From contig NC_132913.1 in the NCBI RefSeq assembly GCF_047675955.1, forward strand, positions 75,387,236 through 75,451,235: a stretch of DNA of 64,000 nucleotides, written 5' to 3'. This stretch comes from Chlorocebus sabaeus (Eukaryota; Chordata; Mammalia; Primates; Cercopithecidae). Below are positions 11,007 to 24,789 of the stretch, piece after piece. Numbering within the stretch: the stretch's first letter is position 1; every line of letters begins with the position of its first letter. Made by a program: the position numbers and the translations under genes. The notes under the pieces are model-generated. The model had not been told where the DNA came from and did no database searches. It was given only the letters and a program-made list of their open reading frames with translations.

Positions 11007-11545
11007 GACCCTATCCCACAGGAAACATAGTCTTGCTCTGTCCAGTGCCAGCACTAATAAAGTCTAAAGCTGCCTAATGGAGTATGGAGAGCTTTGTGGG
11101 ATAGGCACCCATGGCCATGCTCCACTGCAGCTGTTCCTGTGTCAAATATTCTGGGCTCCACTAATGCAGGAGTTTTGTCTCTACCAACTCTCCAGGCAGT
11201 TTTCTCTGCCAGCTCAGATGTCCGTGAGAGTCCTGGGGTCTCCTTCAGCTAGAATCCCAGAGATCAATAGTCAGAATGGAACGCTCTGGGCCTATTTCAC
11301 GCAGCCCTTCCCTAGGAGCAGCTGGGGGCCAGCAAAATTTCCTGTTGCTTGGCCACCCCTTGTAGGGTTCCCAGCTCTCTTCTCTTTCAGCCTTGAGTCT
11401 TTATCCACCCTCTATCCACCCTCAATGTCTTTTATCTAAAGACATGTTTGGAGTATGCTCCTCTACTTGATGATCTGGTCTATCTCAGTGGGAAAAGCTC
11501 TTTATGGCTGTGTCTGCTCAGCCATCTTAGCTCTGACTAATTATG

Positions 11546-13575
11546 TACTCTTAAGATCCTTTAATTAGGACATTTTAAAAGAAGAAAATGCAGACTAAAT
11601 AAACAGATATTGCCTATTTTTAATAAAAATAATATTGACATGTTGTTTTCTGTCCTAAGAGCCAGTAGAATATTTTTCTGTTCCTTTTCCAGTGCCATTT
11701 ACCTCAGCTGTCTGCAGCATAGATGACATAGCTCTGTTCTTTTATGTAGTAGTAAAACTGAATACAGCCCAACAGAAAGTTCTCCTTGACTAGCACTATG
11801 TTCTTATCAAGCTCAATTACATTGACTCCTTGTGTCAGACAAATGTGATGACCTCAACATAAGTAACCTCGCAAGAAAAGTGTTTGAACATGGATTATTT
11901 AAGATTTTACTTAATAGCAAAAGCAGAATTCACATGCATAGGGATTTGCTTCCAGCTCTTCCTAAAATGTCCTTCTCCTTTATACCTACAGGCTTGCTCA
12001 TGTAATCCAGCTATGAATCAATCAGGTCCTTTGCATGTATTTATTTGTCATATAGTCTCCCGTTTCAAATGTCGATAATTTAAACATTTCAAAGCACATT
12101 GAATGTTTTCATAAGGTAACCTGTTTCTCAGGGAATCATTTTAAGGCACAGAGGTAATTTGAATTTGTTAAATCAAAATTGGGTTCTAAATAAGTTGCAG
12201 TTTTAGTAATGAAATTTGAAAAGCTATGTTTAACTCATTGCCTTTTTCTGGTAACATCTTTTTGCATTCTGAAGGAGTCTTATTTCTAAAAATGAGTCAT
12301 ATTCTCTATATGAGTTTTTGTTGCAACCTACATATAACCTTACAAAACTCAGGTGTAGTCAGTTCATCTTTTTCTAGTCACCTTATGGTCTTGTCAAAGA
12401 TTATCAAACATTTTTATGAAACAGAATATACATTTCTGATTTACCGTAATTCTTTTATCTATTTTTACTGTCATATGCCTCCAAATTAGAGAAGGATTTT
12501 TTTTCTTTTTCCACAATTAAAAATTATAATTTTATGGAAGGCCACCATTTTAATATCTTTTCCATGTCAAACAACAATGATAACCATCTTTTAGGCACAT
12601 GCCTAAGGAAGCTATTTCCTTCTCTACCCATACAATCAAACATATAATTGTGTGCTTCTTATTTGAGGGCACTAAAAATGACCAAAAACTTTCATTATGA
12701 AAGTCTTAATATGGCAGGCAAGCAGATCACATACCTTTTTATCTACATGTTGTAGAAGGTAACAAGGACATTTACCTGGTAAGATCTTTTTACTTTCTTT
12801 GATAAGAAGTTTACTGACTGAATAGAATTTGCCAACATTTTTATTTTCATCGTCTACTGAATATGTGGATATAGGAGCAAGTCTTTTCCAAGGTTTTATT
12901 AAAATATTCATAGAAAGTAAGAACACTATTTAAAACTCCATTTTTCAAATCAAAGTGTCTATGTACTAAAAGAAACATTTTGTTGCTACTGTGATTCCGT
13001 GCACCTCTCTTGATCCACTGTAGAAAGCATGATCTTTGCTAAGATCTGACAGAATCAAATCTACCCCGTAAGAGGCCAATGCATCTGTTATCAAAATCCC
13101 CTATGTGTTCCCGAACAGGATATTTTAGATGCAATTTCTGAATCAGGTAAAGTAATTAACACAGTTTCATACAACCATCAAGGGAATAATATGATAATAC
13201 GTGTTCATTACTGGGATATTCCTAAGGTAATTCAGTGGCCACTATTTTCAACTGATCATTGGTATTTTGGGGGAAATAAAAATAAACACTTTTGAATGAT
13301 TTAGCCATACTTATCTGTCTTATGTTAATCTTATGTTTCCCCTTCCCCTACTCCACCATTCCCAATCCCAAATTATTTTTTGCATAATCTGCAAAATAAT
13401 TTGTTTTGGTTATTTATTTCCTTAATGCAGCCATATATGTTTTTCCATTTGCCATTAATGTAATGAAGTTATTAAGCCTTCTTTTAGGGGGACATATGGG
13501 TAATAGTGCTCTTATTTTCATTATCTAGATTCTTGGAAAATATGGTCATAAAATTTACAATGTTAAAATTAAACT
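11546..13575. other. Unassigned single-copy-looking sequence
   Basis: About 2 kb with no repeat family I can name. Open frames such as 11884-12078, 12226-12489 and 12672-12926 (64-87 codons) overlap on both strands, carry no recognisable motif and have no splice or promoter context that I can support. Confidence 0.4.
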
Positions 13576-13988
13576 GTCATGAGGGACAATATACAAATAG
13601 AAAAGGGTCAGACCACATAAGACAATAGAACTCTAATCCCAAACCTCTGCAGAAATCAGCCCAGAATGGTCAAGACTTAGTCATTCACTGCCAACTTTCT
13701 TAATTTTTGCCCTGACTTCCACCTCAGCACCAATCACAGAAAGCCAAATACACTTCCCAAACCAATTATATACTATGTCCCATGGCTAGTTAATTCACTT
13801 CCAGCTTCCTTGTGCCAATAACCTCTTATCAAGGTTTAACTGAAGTCTCCCCTTTTATCCACTATAAAGCTCCCTTGTATGCCTTTGAGTCTGCCAAATG
13901 CAAATGATAGTGGTGACTCCTTGCTTTATCAAGCTCTGATTAATGGCCTCTGTTTGTTTTTATTTGGATTGTCTTGTTTTTTTTTTCA
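13576..13988 (+). mobile_element. Possible solo LTR, family unknown
   Basis: The block begins TGTCATGAGGG and ends TTTTCACA. In plus order it has a TATA-like 'ccactataaagctccc' at about 13,860 and, about 85 bases later, a degenerate polyadenylation-signal region 'ctctgattaatggcctc' followed by a T-rich end. This layout is LTR-like. I could not find a matching target-site duplication and cannot name the family, so the limits are tentative. Confidence 0.45.
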
Positions 13989-15583
13989 CAAGCAGTATCT
14001 CAATACAAAGCACAAGAGTTAATCCACGGGCAAAGTCAAAGACAGATTGTTAATGCTCGTGATTACAGTGCACTAAGGTTTCACACAAATTGTGTCGTTT
14101 GGAGTGATCCAACCAAGCATGACCCGTTTTGGAGAACTGCCGATCACAGATGCAAACATTAGTGATCAGAGGTAAAAATGGTAGCAACTATGAAAGATAG
14201 ATAACCTATACTGGTATTCATTTGACACTAAAAACCATCTTATTTTTGGGGCTGCCTTTTCAGTACGGCACTTCCCTGCAAACTTCCTTACGTAAAAACT
14301 GGGATTTTTGCTTCCTGAAGAGGTGTTTCCTCAGGATGTGAGATTTTTAGTACTAAAAATAGGACAATTAAGCCTGAAAAGCAGTCATTCTTTTTTTGTT
14401 GTTGTTTGTTTATCATATTATCATTCAACCTGGAATACAAGCTAGAAAAATCTGCCAGACTTCCTAGCCTCCTGTTTCTCTCATCCTTCATTCATATCCA
14501 ACCAGTCCCCAGAAGTGGGCCTATTTCCTAGAGACATGTTCACCATAAGCTAACATAGTATAAACTGAAGCCCCTTCTGTGCATGGATCTCCTTCCCAAG
14601 CTCCAAGAGAGGCCCTGCCAATGTGTTCATGTGTTTATATATTTTTCTAAAATTTTCAAAAGTTAGAGTCACCATCAGTTAAGATGACTGTCTCCACAGT
14701 GACTGCCACTCCATCACACTTCCCTTCATGTTGGGTAATGTAAGGGTGACCACAAAGCATGTTTGGAATCCACCTAAGGGGAAATTGAGTTGGAAATACT
14801 TCATTTTTGGTTTATTGGAATATGTTGTGGTTTGCAGCCACTTCTAGGAATGGTTTCATAATTGCTAGCATCCCTGCTGCAGGAATGACTTCCAGAAGTA
14901 CTCCTACCACTCACTGTGCTGACCCACCCAGCATCACAGGAGGAAGAAGAATGGCCAAAAAGTTACTGCTGTATGAAGGTGTCCTCTCCCATCTGTCACT
15001 GGAACTATGAGAATAAAGGTGCAATACGGTTTAAAATGTGCAGAACCAGCAGCTAATATGTGGAAAACTCTTCCAATCATTATACATATATATATAAAAG
15101 AATACTTGGTTTTCATAAGTGCCTAATCAAAATGAAAGTTATTTCTGGTTAGAAATATGATTTTTAATGCAGGATACATAATTATAAACCTGTCATGCTT
15201 TTTCTTCCTTCTTTTGATGAAAAGTGCTTAAAGTTAAATTTATCAGAAATTCTGTATTGGCAGGCAGCAACCAGTAGCAATACTATAAGCAACAGATCCA
15301 ATTTGGTATAAAACTATATTTTTTTGCATCCAAACTATCAGTAAACATTTTAATCAATTGTAGTAGAAAAAGTCTTGATTTCTTTCTAATCTCTCTATGG
15401 AAAATATTATTATAAAATCATTTTCATATGAAGATATTAAAAAGTATATGTCCAAAATGTTTTTATATGGATAATAAATGGAGATGTGTCAGGAAGGTAA
15501 TTCATTTACCTATTAACTATTATTATAGTTATTAGTCTATAACTATTCTGCTATTTTTCTGGATTATCTGAAGTTTGTAGTAT
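13989..15583. other. Unassigned sequence
   Basis: No repeat or gene recognised. Frames of 60-67 codons at 13974-14162, 14288-14491, 14807-15010 and 14934-15116 are without domain signatures. A short alternating TA tract lies near 15,085. Confidence 0.4.
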
Positions 15584-15591
15584 TTGTTAGC

Positions 15592-15890
15592 TTTTTTTTT
15601 TTTTTTTTTGAGATGGAGTTTCACTCTTGTTGCCCAGGCTGGAGTACAGTGGTGCAATCTCCGCTCACTACAATCTCCGCCTCCTGGGTTCAAGTAATTT
15701 TCCTGTCTCAGCCTCCTAAGTAGCTGAGATTACAGGCACCTGCCACCGTGCCTGGTTAATTTTTGTATTTTTAGTAGAGATGGGGTTTCACCATGTTGGC
15801 CAGGCTGGTCTCGAACTCCTGACCTTGTGATCTGCCTGCCTTGGCCTCCCAAAGTGTTGGGATTATACGCATAAGCCACCGCACCTGGCC
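15592..15890 (-). mobile_element. Alu, full length, minus strand
   Basis: Begins with a poly-T run and 'gagatggagtttcactcttg' and ends 'ccgcacctggcc', so the element reads on the minus strand. The octamer TTGTTAGC flanks it exactly (15584-15591 and 15891-15898) as target-site duplication. Confidence 0.97.
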
Positions 15891-16049
15891 TTGTTAGCCT
15901 TTTCAAGTTAGTAATGTTTTATTATTTCTTTCCTCATTATAAACAAATACTTGCTTTCATACTTAATTTTGTATTTGTAATTTTGAGTACTTTTTCTTAG
16001 AGAGAGCCTCACAAAAGTGGACTAGCTCCTGCTATTCCCTAGTCATCTC

Positions 16050-16625
16050 TAGAATTTGTTCCTCACTTTCACTTTCTTTGGGCTGGTTCAGGAATTCATT
16101 CTCTGGCTCACAGCTCTTCTTACTCCAATCAATTCCCCCTGCTGCCATGAGGGTTAATGTTCTAAAATACAAATTCAGTTGTCATCAGGGGACACAAAAC
16201 AACGTTCTTCTCTAGGTACCAATCACATTCCATAGTCGTGCGTTTCGTCCTAAGCTCCCTAGCACAGGCTGCTTGAAGCACTTCACATGGAACTTCCTAT
16301 ATTCTCTCACACATCACTTCTGTGTATGAGGCTTCCTCTCTCTATGACGGAAGATCTGATTAGTCCTTCATGGTCAACCTCAAGTATCACCTGCTCACTG
16401 AAAATTTGTTCAACGTATCCACCATTTATATGCTCTCAGAACATCTTGTTTATTTTTCACTTCAGTACTTTTCACTCTGTATGACCTTTTCTTATTGATA
16501 TTCATGTATCTCCTGCTAACAAGCAAGTTTCTTGAAAGCAGGGTCTTTATCTTATCACTGTACCACAAGTGTAGTATGATGCTTGCTTGACATAGCACTC
16601 ATTTGCTCGTTTATTAATCTTACAT
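16050..16625 (+). repeat. L2 LINE 3' region
   Basis: Order of blocks fits L2: 'gctgccatgagggttaatgt', 'cctcaagtatcacctgctca', a pyrimidine-rich stretch, 'cttgtttatttttcacttca', 'gaaagcagggtctttatctt' and a degraded 'gcttgacatagcactca' end. Old and non-coding; frames of 62-65 codons here are chance. Confidence 0.65.
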
Positions 16626-16853
16626 ATCTGCTTATATTATCTATAATATGTATCAGACATTCTGTTAGGTACTAGAGATAAAGCTTGTAGTAGATTCATG
16701 ATAAATATTATTGAAATGAATGAATATATTACCTTCTGATTTTGTCATAAAGATAATCACATTGCACCTTTACTTCAAGTCCCATCATCATATCATTGTC
16801 ATGGAGCAGGCAGAAAATATTTCCTCTATGTTCAAATAACCAATTGTGGTGGG

Positions 16854-16884
16854 TTTTTTTTCGTTGTTTTTTTTTTTTTTTTTA
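16854..16884. repeat. T-rich homopolymer tract
   Basis: Two T runs separated by 'cgttg'. It immediately precedes a MIR copy. Confidence 0.85.
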
Positions 16885-16892
16885 AAGGCTGA

Positions 16893-17100
16893 ACTAGAAT
16901 CAGAAGTCTTGGATTTGAGTTTCTGGGCTATAGTTAATGGCTAAGGATGTTAAGCAAGTCATGTAAATATCTCTGGTAATGATTTTCTTTTCTTTAAATT
17001 GAAGAAAATATTTCATACCCCATTAACACACTCTAAGAATTAAATGATATAAGTGGAAGTGGTTTGTTAATAATTGTTTTATATAAATGTTAAGGTGCTA
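16893..17100 (+). repeat. MIR SINE
   Basis: Plus-strand MIR order is visible: 'ctagaatcagaagtcttgga' and 'tttgagtttctgggc', then 'gttaagcaagtcatgtaaat', a degraded poly-pyrimidine plus 'aattgaagaaaat' region, 'gaattaaatgatataagtgg' and the 3' part. Diverged as expected for MIR. Confidence 0.75.
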
Positions 17101-18000
17101 TTGCTTTCAGATAAAAGGTGTTACTATTCCTCTGCATCTGGTAACATCTTTCATTTGCACTTTCAACTGTAATACACTGTATTTATTATTTACTGCCCAC
17201 CTAGAATGAAAATCATCGAGTACTACTTGTTCAATCAAACTGCAATAACACTCAATTCTCAGGGATAATGAGATTGAACTGGAACTAAATGAAAATACAG
17301 TTTGCTAAATCATAGTCACAGCCTAAAAATGGAGGTCAAAATGGAATTATAACTCTGGGTAGAGTGTGCTGGAAAATGCAGAAAATTCTAACAGGCACAT
17401 TCAAATCCAATATTATCAGATAAAAGGCCATATTGTACCTCACAATTTTAGTAAGTGTAAAATATGTTTTATCTTTTCTCTCTTCTTTTGAGAGCTATCA
17501 GGGTCTGGACCCATGTCTATTATCTCCACTATAGAACAGGACCTAAGAGGTTGCCGACCCATACTGCTTGATGCTTCTATTCATCCGACATAAGATATAT
17601 TTCCATCATCTTTTTTTCCTTGTCATCTTTAAACACAGTCCTACTTTCTATAGTTAAAAATCATAGAATCTGATTTGATAGAGAAGATTGCCCTTGAAAT
17701 TGGAAATAGTTTATGACATGCTTAATTGACTTATTGTTAATTGAGAGCTAAACCAAAATTTTAGAAATAATTTCAAGCCATGTCTCTTTACAAATCACAA
17801 AAATTGTGTATCATTTTTATAAACATAGAGAAAGAAAATAAATTGAACCTCATACGGTAGAATAATGTGCATCATTTTTCAAATCTTATTAATGTTTTTA
17901 TCTGATTCTGCTGAGAAATACCCTGGGATTTTTTTTCTTTTTTTTTTTTGAAATTGTGCTGGCATTCATACTCATTTCACAGTGGAATTAACCATACCAC
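17101..18000. other. Unassigned sequence
   Basis: No gene or nameable repeat. A T-rich tract lies near 17,930-17,950. Confidence 0.4.
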
Positions 18001-18310
18001 TCATGTTTTCTGACATGGACATGTGACCCAGACAATGTTAAAAGTGTCTTTCTCTATGATACTTCACATAAGATTTTTTTAAAAACAGAGTACTTCCTTT
18101 GTAGTGATGCACAGAAAAGATGTGAGCCTGGGAGCCATTAGAGGCCATAATTGCAGCTTAATCGAGAAAGCCACACAGAGAGATTAAAAGCAACAACCAC
18201 ATAGAGAAAAACAGAACAAGATACTACAAAAGCTGGAGAGTGATGAGATAAGATACTAGAGATCAAATTCTGCTAGACAGACAGAAAGTAAATTTCAGAA
18301 AAAGCCAAAA
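18001..18310 (+). repeat. Possible ancient MLT1-type MaLR fragment
   Basis: The block 'catggacatgtgacccagac' with a following 'aagattttttt' segment and then purine-rich 'gccacacagagagattaaaa' text resembles the middle of MLT1 LTRs. No termini can be defined. Alternative: unrelated single-copy sequence. Confidence 0.35.
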
Positions 18311-20379
18311 TCAGACTCCAAAAACAAGAATTGAGGATAAATCTGAAGAATAAATAAACAAAAATAGGAGGCTCAGGGTAAAGAGATTAGATTAAGTTGT
18401 TGGACCAGAAGATAGGCTCAGAAAAATAAAGTATATTCCAGAAGAGGTGTGGAGATTTTGTGTATTCTTGTCATGCAAACCACATTGAATATTCAAGGGC
18501 ACTGAGGTCAACTATACTGTTCTTAGGATGAATTCACTCTATGTCAACCACTTGACAATATCAAGTCCCTATCTCCTGGGGCATATTCTGTGCTTTGTTC
18601 TATTCAAAAGAAAGCAATGAATAGTTTCTTCTCCCCTACTTTTATCTTCCACAGTGGTGTGAGTGCTAGCGCTCTAACAATCCTTGACTTCATTACCACA
18701 TGTCCCACTTACATACAAGAAGATCGAAGAGGACATCCCTGGGGAGATTCTGGGAAAGCTTTTTAAGATAAATAGCCTTAGTGTGTATGTCCCTTTAGTT
18801 GCTTGCACTTCTTCCATTATCCTACTCCCATTTTCTCCCTGGACAAAGGAAACAATGATAAAATTCATGACAACCATTTTTGGACTATGAAGATGGCAGT
18901 AACATGCTAAACATGGTGGAGTTTCAACATGAATTTTAGAGCAGACACACGTTCAAAGCATTGTGGGTCCCTCTTTTTTCATTGATACCCATCTTCAGCA
19001 TTAGCAGATGTGCCTACAAAATGCCAAGAAAAGCTATGTCCCTTCCAGGAATCATTGTCTTTCTCCTAACATTTTTAGGTGGTAGGTAGAGTTAAGAACG
19101 TTGTGTCTGGCTGTGACAAGCTTTCTCTTGTTTAGAGTGGCAAATTTGGCCTTTCTAAAATTGTGAATGTTCATGTCATCAGGTACTCAAATATTAAGGA
19201 ATCAATACATATTTTAAACAAACTGAAAATAATTCTTAAAAGTTGATTTTGGCCTTTCTTCATCATAACTGACCTAATTTCAAATATCGTTAGGGTTCAA
19301 ATAACATTACATTTTTAGAAATAAATTATACTTTCTTTATAAGAAATAGTTTCTAAGTCCCTTAAGAGTTAATTATTGTTTTTGTTTTCAATTTTTAAAA
19401 ACTATATTCCTTAAAGAATATTTGTAATCATTTTCCTCTATCAGATCTTATAAAAATAAATAGCCATGTCACCTCAGAGTCATTTTGTCAGAGTGATTCT
19501 GATGTTATCTTTGAGTTACTATCTTGTCTTTCTTTAAATTTTGTTTCTCTTTTCTTTTCAATCTTTCATATTCACTAGTGAGCATGGTATTATATAGATA
19601 TTACACTGATATTTAATTTTACTCTCTCCATATTTCCCTTTCATTTAAAATGAAAATTGTTTTAATGGGCTTCTCATCCATTACCATTTTGAAAATAAAG
19701 TACTTGACCATCTCCATAGTAAGAAAACCATATGACATTTCTCCACATGTGTGTAATGCTCTGAAATCATATAGTTCATCTTTCTCTTGACTGATCTTAT
19801 CACCTGAAATACTGCTCAATAAAACCAAATCACAACATGTTTTCCCCATTTTTCTTATTTCTTATTTTCTTCTTCTTTTTATCAATTTAATTGCTTAGTT
19901 AACAAGTATATTTCTATATGGGCTTTACTGGTTATGTGAATTTGTAGATTTATTGTATGAAAATTTGTATTTTTCCACTTTGTCCCACTTCTCAATTAGT
20001 CTATCAAATTTCTACCTAACTGTGAAACTACTCAATTGTCATAGGGTTGTTAGGCCTTCTCCTATTGTACATAGATAAAAAGACAAATTATCATTGTTTC
20101 AATCATTTTTTAAAAAATTTTCATAACGAGTTTGTGTGTTTGAATTTCTGTTCCCCAATTAGACCATGCTAATTCACCCCCAGTTTAGAACTGTGTCTGG
20201 TACACATAAGGTTTTCAGTAGGTATATGTTATCTGAACTCGATCATAATAGACTGAGGGGCTAGAACTAAGTCTACTTCTCCTTTCTAACTGCCCACAAG
20301 AGCTAATAGAGTACTCAGAACATATTTAGCAAATGCTGAAAAATAGAAAATGAGACTAGGGCTAAAAATCTGGCCTTAA
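18311..20379. other. Mostly unassigned sequence, with a possible L2/MIR end
   Basis: A short piece at about 20,165-20,235 ('agaactgtgtctggtacaca' followed by 'gttttcagtaggtatatgtt') resembles the L2 or MIR 3' end. Complementary frames at 18674-18890 (67 and 68 codons) lie over the same DNA on opposite strands and show no family features. Nothing else could be identified. Confidence 0.35.
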
Positions 20380-23300
20380 AAATTGACTGAACATAGGATG
20401 CTTTACTCTCCCAAAAAAGTTAGTCCCTTATTCCTTCTACGAATTACAACTAAAAATCTCAGAAAAAATAAGTAAATATCAAAGGACCTTAAAAGCCCAG
20501 AAAAGAAAGTAAACTAGCTAGAGATTTTATGACTTGAGGAATAATGGGGAAGTGAATCGTCTGTGTTTTGTTTGTTTTTCCTCCTATGTATCTCTACCTG
20601 GGTACTGGAGAAACCCACAAAACATAAATGACAATGGGAGCAGATAAAAGAACAACAACAAAATCCCCACAAGCGTGGTTTATATATATACATATACAGA
20701 AAAGGATGACTAATGAGACATAACCCTCTTGACTATGCACACCCTCCAAGAAAAGGCTGCACCTCTCTGTTTCCCTACTGCATCATCCAGCCCCAGACTT
20801 TGAACAATAGCTTGTCTTTCATCCCTGTTTTGCACAAAGAAGGCAGTATCCCTACCTCTCCCCATTATGCACTCTGCCAACTGTGTGTTAGAGTCCTACC
20901 AATCATCTACACATTGCAATAGCATGAGCAGTTGTGCTTTCCCTGCCATCCACAGTGAGCACTGTGACTAGGAAGACTGTGGAGTAAAAAAGCTATGTGA
21001 TCATTCCAACGCTGAACTAAGCGAGCATCAGAAAAGCAGCAGCATTATTTTTCCTTTCTATCATGTGCTATGGAGCTCATGAAGTAGAGCACCGCTACTA
21101 TCCTAATTTTGCACTAGCTGAGTGACAGCAAAGGTGAAGCAACCAACTCCCACCTAATTAGAAAATAGAGGCTATGTACAGGGAGAAGAGGGAGCTTCAG
21201 AAAGGGATTCTGTATATGAAATTCTGGGCAGACCCCAGAGTGGCCATACATGAAACCAACCAGAATCACAGAACAAAATGTATTAGAACTGAACTACGGT
21301 GCAGAATATTGCCAAGATTTCAAGTTGGTCATTAATGAAAAGCACATAAACAGAGGAGACCAGAAGAGCACTGTAAATGTTTGGAAATCTCAATTAACAT
21401 TTAACCTGCAGCCCACAAAAGTTGGCCAGGACATGCATTCTGAACTTTAACAGGTATATCACTGCTTTAGCAGATATAAATAGGAAATATTATCGTATAC
21501 AACTTAAAATTTCCAGAATATATTAAACATCATTTACCATGTCAAGGACCATGAAAATATCAATTTGAGCATGAAAATCAACAGACATCAAAGCAAGATG
21601 TATCTAATTGCAACATGATGTTGCAATTATCTGATCATGATTTTTAAATCTGTATCATAAAAATACTCTGATAAAAAATTATAAATTATTTGAATCAAAT
21701 GAAAATACAGAAAATCTTGACAAAGAAATATCAGATATAAGGAAAAATGAAAGTGAAAATTTAGAACTGAAAAATACAGTAAAAAAATTTAAAACTCACA
21801 AGATTGGTTCAATAGCAAAATGAACATGACAGAGGAAAGAATCAGACAGCTGGAAGACAAATCAATATAAATTATCCAATTGGAATAAAAAAGAAATGTA
21901 CCATTCCTCAAAAAATATGAACAATCAAAATATACCAAAGATAAAAATAGATAACATGAATAATCTTTATTAACAAACTTGAATATCTAGTTTAAAAGCT
22001 TTTGGGAAAAAAACCCAGCCTAAATGGATTCAATAGTAAATTCTATCAAACACATACTGAAGAAATGACCCCAATTTGACACAATTTAATCCAGTAAATA
22101 GATAACACTTGTCAATTCCTTTAGTGAGGCTAGCATTGTTTTAATACCATAGCTAGATAGCATTAATACAAAAAAACAAAATTACAAACCAATAATCCCT
22201 GTGAACATACATATAAAAATCCTCAACAAAATACTAGCAAATAGAATTCAGATTATAGATAAAAAGAATTATATACAATGATCAAGGCAGTTTATTTCAG
22301 GAATACAAAGCTGGTTTAGTATTTGAAAACTTACCACATTAAGAGTATAAAGAAAAAAAGACAAAAAGTTGTATCAGTTGATGCAGAAAAAACATTTGCC
22401 AAAATGCAGTACTCACTGATATAAAATTCTCAGCAAACTGAGAACAGAATGGAACTTCTTCAATCTGATAGAGTATCTATCAAGAATACACAGTTACCAT
22501 CATACTTACAGATGAATGACTAAATACTTTCCACCTTAAATTGGGAGCAAAGCAAAGATGTTGACTATCACCATTCCTATTTAAGTAGTATTAGAAGTTC
22601 TTGCTAGTGCAATAAGGCAAGAAAAATAAATTAAAGGCATACAGATTAGGAAATCTATTAGAAAAGAAAGAAATGTTAACTGTTCATATTAACAGATGGC
22701 ATGATTGCCTATATGGAAAGTCCCAAAGAATCTATTGAAAAAAAAAATCTCGTAGAACTAGTGAGTGAACTTAGCAAGGTCAGAGAATATAAGACCATGA
22801 CATGAAAATTAAGTATATTTCTATAGAGTAGTAATGAGCTATTGTTATTAATATTTTAAAGTTACCAAATAACTCCCCAAAATGGAACACTTCAGTATAA
22901 GTCTAACAAAACTTGTATAGTACATGTATACCTCAAACTATAAAGAACTGATGAAATAATTCAACAATGACCTAAATTAATGTAGGGATACACCATGCTC
23001 ATTGATTGGAAGATGCAACATGATCAATAATAAATTCTTTCAAAACTAACCTATAGTATTCTATCAATTTGTATCACAAACTTAAGGTATTTTTGTAGAT
23101 ATATACAAAGTAATTCTGAAATTTACGTAAAAGAAAAGGAATTATAGAGCAGTTAAAACAACTTGAAAATGAGTAACAAGGTTTGAGAAATCACATTACT
23201 GGATTTTAAGACTGTCTACATACTTTACAGTAAGTGTATAAGAAGCATGAGTAGGGGGATTGAAACAAATACCAGTGGAGTAAAATAGGAAGTCAAGTAA

Positions 23301-24535
23301 TAGGCAAACCAAAGTACTTACAACTGATTTTTTACAATGATTCAAAAGCAATTCAATGTAAAAAGGATAGTTTTCTAACAAATGAAATAATTGAACATCC
23401 CTAGGCAGAAAATAAGCCTCAGTCTAAACTTACAAATTGTATAAAATATTAACTCAAAATAAATTAGAGATGTAAATAACCTAACACTAAAATTTTTACA
23501 CAAAAACACAGAATAAAATATTTGTTACTTTGGGCTAGGTGACAAGTTCTTAGACGTGATGCCAAATGTACAATTTACAAAAGAAAATATTTATTAATTA
23601 AACTTCATTAAAATTGAAATACTTTGTTCTGCAAAATATCCTGTTAATAGGCTGAAAAGACTACCCACAGACTGGAAGAAAATATGTGCAAATTGCTTAT
23701 GTTACAAAGAGCTTGTTTCTGGAATATGTAAGGAACTCATATTCAATCAGAAAATGGGCAGAGTTCTTACACAGATATTTCATCATAGAAGATATATAAA
23801 AGGCAAAAAAAAAAATAGCATGAAAAGAAAAATACTAGCCATTAAGGAAATGCAGATTAAAGCTATGATGAAATAATACCACAAATGTATTAGAATTGCT
23901 AAATTAATAAATTTTGACACTACCAAATCCTGGTTTGAGGATACAGACCAACTGGATCTTTCACATACTCCTAATGTGAATAAGAATGGTGTGACCTCTC
24001 TGGAAATTAGTTTGAAAGTTTCTCATAAGTTTAAATATATACTTATCATATAATCCTGGGCATTTATAATAGAGAAATAAAAACTCACAGCCATATTAAA
24101 AACCCATCCATGCATTTCCATAGCAGCTTTGTTTTTAATAGTGAAAAACTATAAGCAATTTAAATGTCCTTTACCAAGTAAATGAGGTATAAAGAGGTGG
24201 TACATCTGTGCAAAGTAATACTACTCAGGAATAAGAAGGAATGAACTACTGATATAGGCAAATACTAGAATGAATCTCAAGGGCCCTATGTTAAGTGAAA
24301 GAAACTGAACCAAAAATGAGTATATACTATATGATTACATTTATGTTAAGTCCTAGACAAGTTTAAATGATAAGAGTCTAAAACAGATCCATGATTGCCA
24401 GGGGTTAGCTTTAGTGGGGAGAGTGTGAAAGGGTTGATTTGAGATTATGAAACAGTTTTCTATTTCGATTGTGGTGGTAACTGTATTAATCCATATCTAT
24501 AATGAAATTTCATAGAATTAAACTTTTTAAAAATA
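20380..24535 (+). repeat. Old L1 (L1M type), long but decayed
   Basis: From about 21,500 the collinearity with old L1 is clear: an ORF1-type segment ('aaaatttagaactgaaaaat', 'gacagaggaaagaatcagac'), then ORF2 blocks ('atcctcaacaaaatactagc', 'agttgatgcagaaaaaacat', 'aaacatttgccaaaatgcag') and 3' blocks ending near 'tgaaatttcatagaattaaa'. The part before 21,500 is assigned with less certainty. Many frameshifts and stops mean no protein can be made. Divergence is clearly greater than in the two younger L1s of this window. Confidence 0.8.
21605..21629. repeat. 11-bp perfect hairpin inside old L1
   Basis: Arms 'taattgcaaca' (21605-21615) and 'tgttgcaatta' (21619-21629) pair exactly around 'tga'. 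The right arm belongs to the ordinary L1 text; the left arm is where L1 of this type normally has a short unrelated link. Confidence 0.85.
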
Positions 24536-24789
24536 CATGTAAAAATATGAAATTCAATTAAGTTTTGTAGTTTACTTGGTAATACTGGTCTAATGTCAAT
24601 ATTTTGACTTTGATAATATACTATGGTTATGTAAAATGTCATCATTGAGGAAACTGTGTAATGTAAATTATCTGTATTTCTTTTGCAAAGTTTCATGAGT
24701 GATAAATTTTTCAAAACAATTTTTTAATAAAAAGACATTCTCAATGGTTGCATAATTTATGATTTCATTTATTTAACCTATTAAAATTA

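Larger units (their letters stand above)
4878..11545 (-). mobile_element. Long L1 (L1PB/L1MA-like), internally deleted, with nested LTRs
   Basis: The element reads on the minus strand from its 5' end ('gctcagccatcttagctc' on the plus strand near 11,515-11,535, matching the AAGATGGC start of L1) to its 3' UTR near 4,878. Reverse-transcriptase blocks occupy about 7,000-8,900 and an ORF1 region about 8,905-9,830. At about 8,905 the sequence jumps from the start of the reverse transcriptase region to the 3' edge of ORF1, so the endonuclease half of ORF2 is absent. Solo LTRs interrupt it at 6,476-6,976, 7,621-8,389 and 10,647-11,006. All frames are broken, so it cannot make proteins. Subfamily is a guess from the 3' UTR. 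Confidence 0.9.

Noticed and set aside
18674..18890. Complementary 67- and 68-codon frames on opposite strands
   Set aside because: Antisense mirror frames over the same bases, without motifs or conservation evidence.
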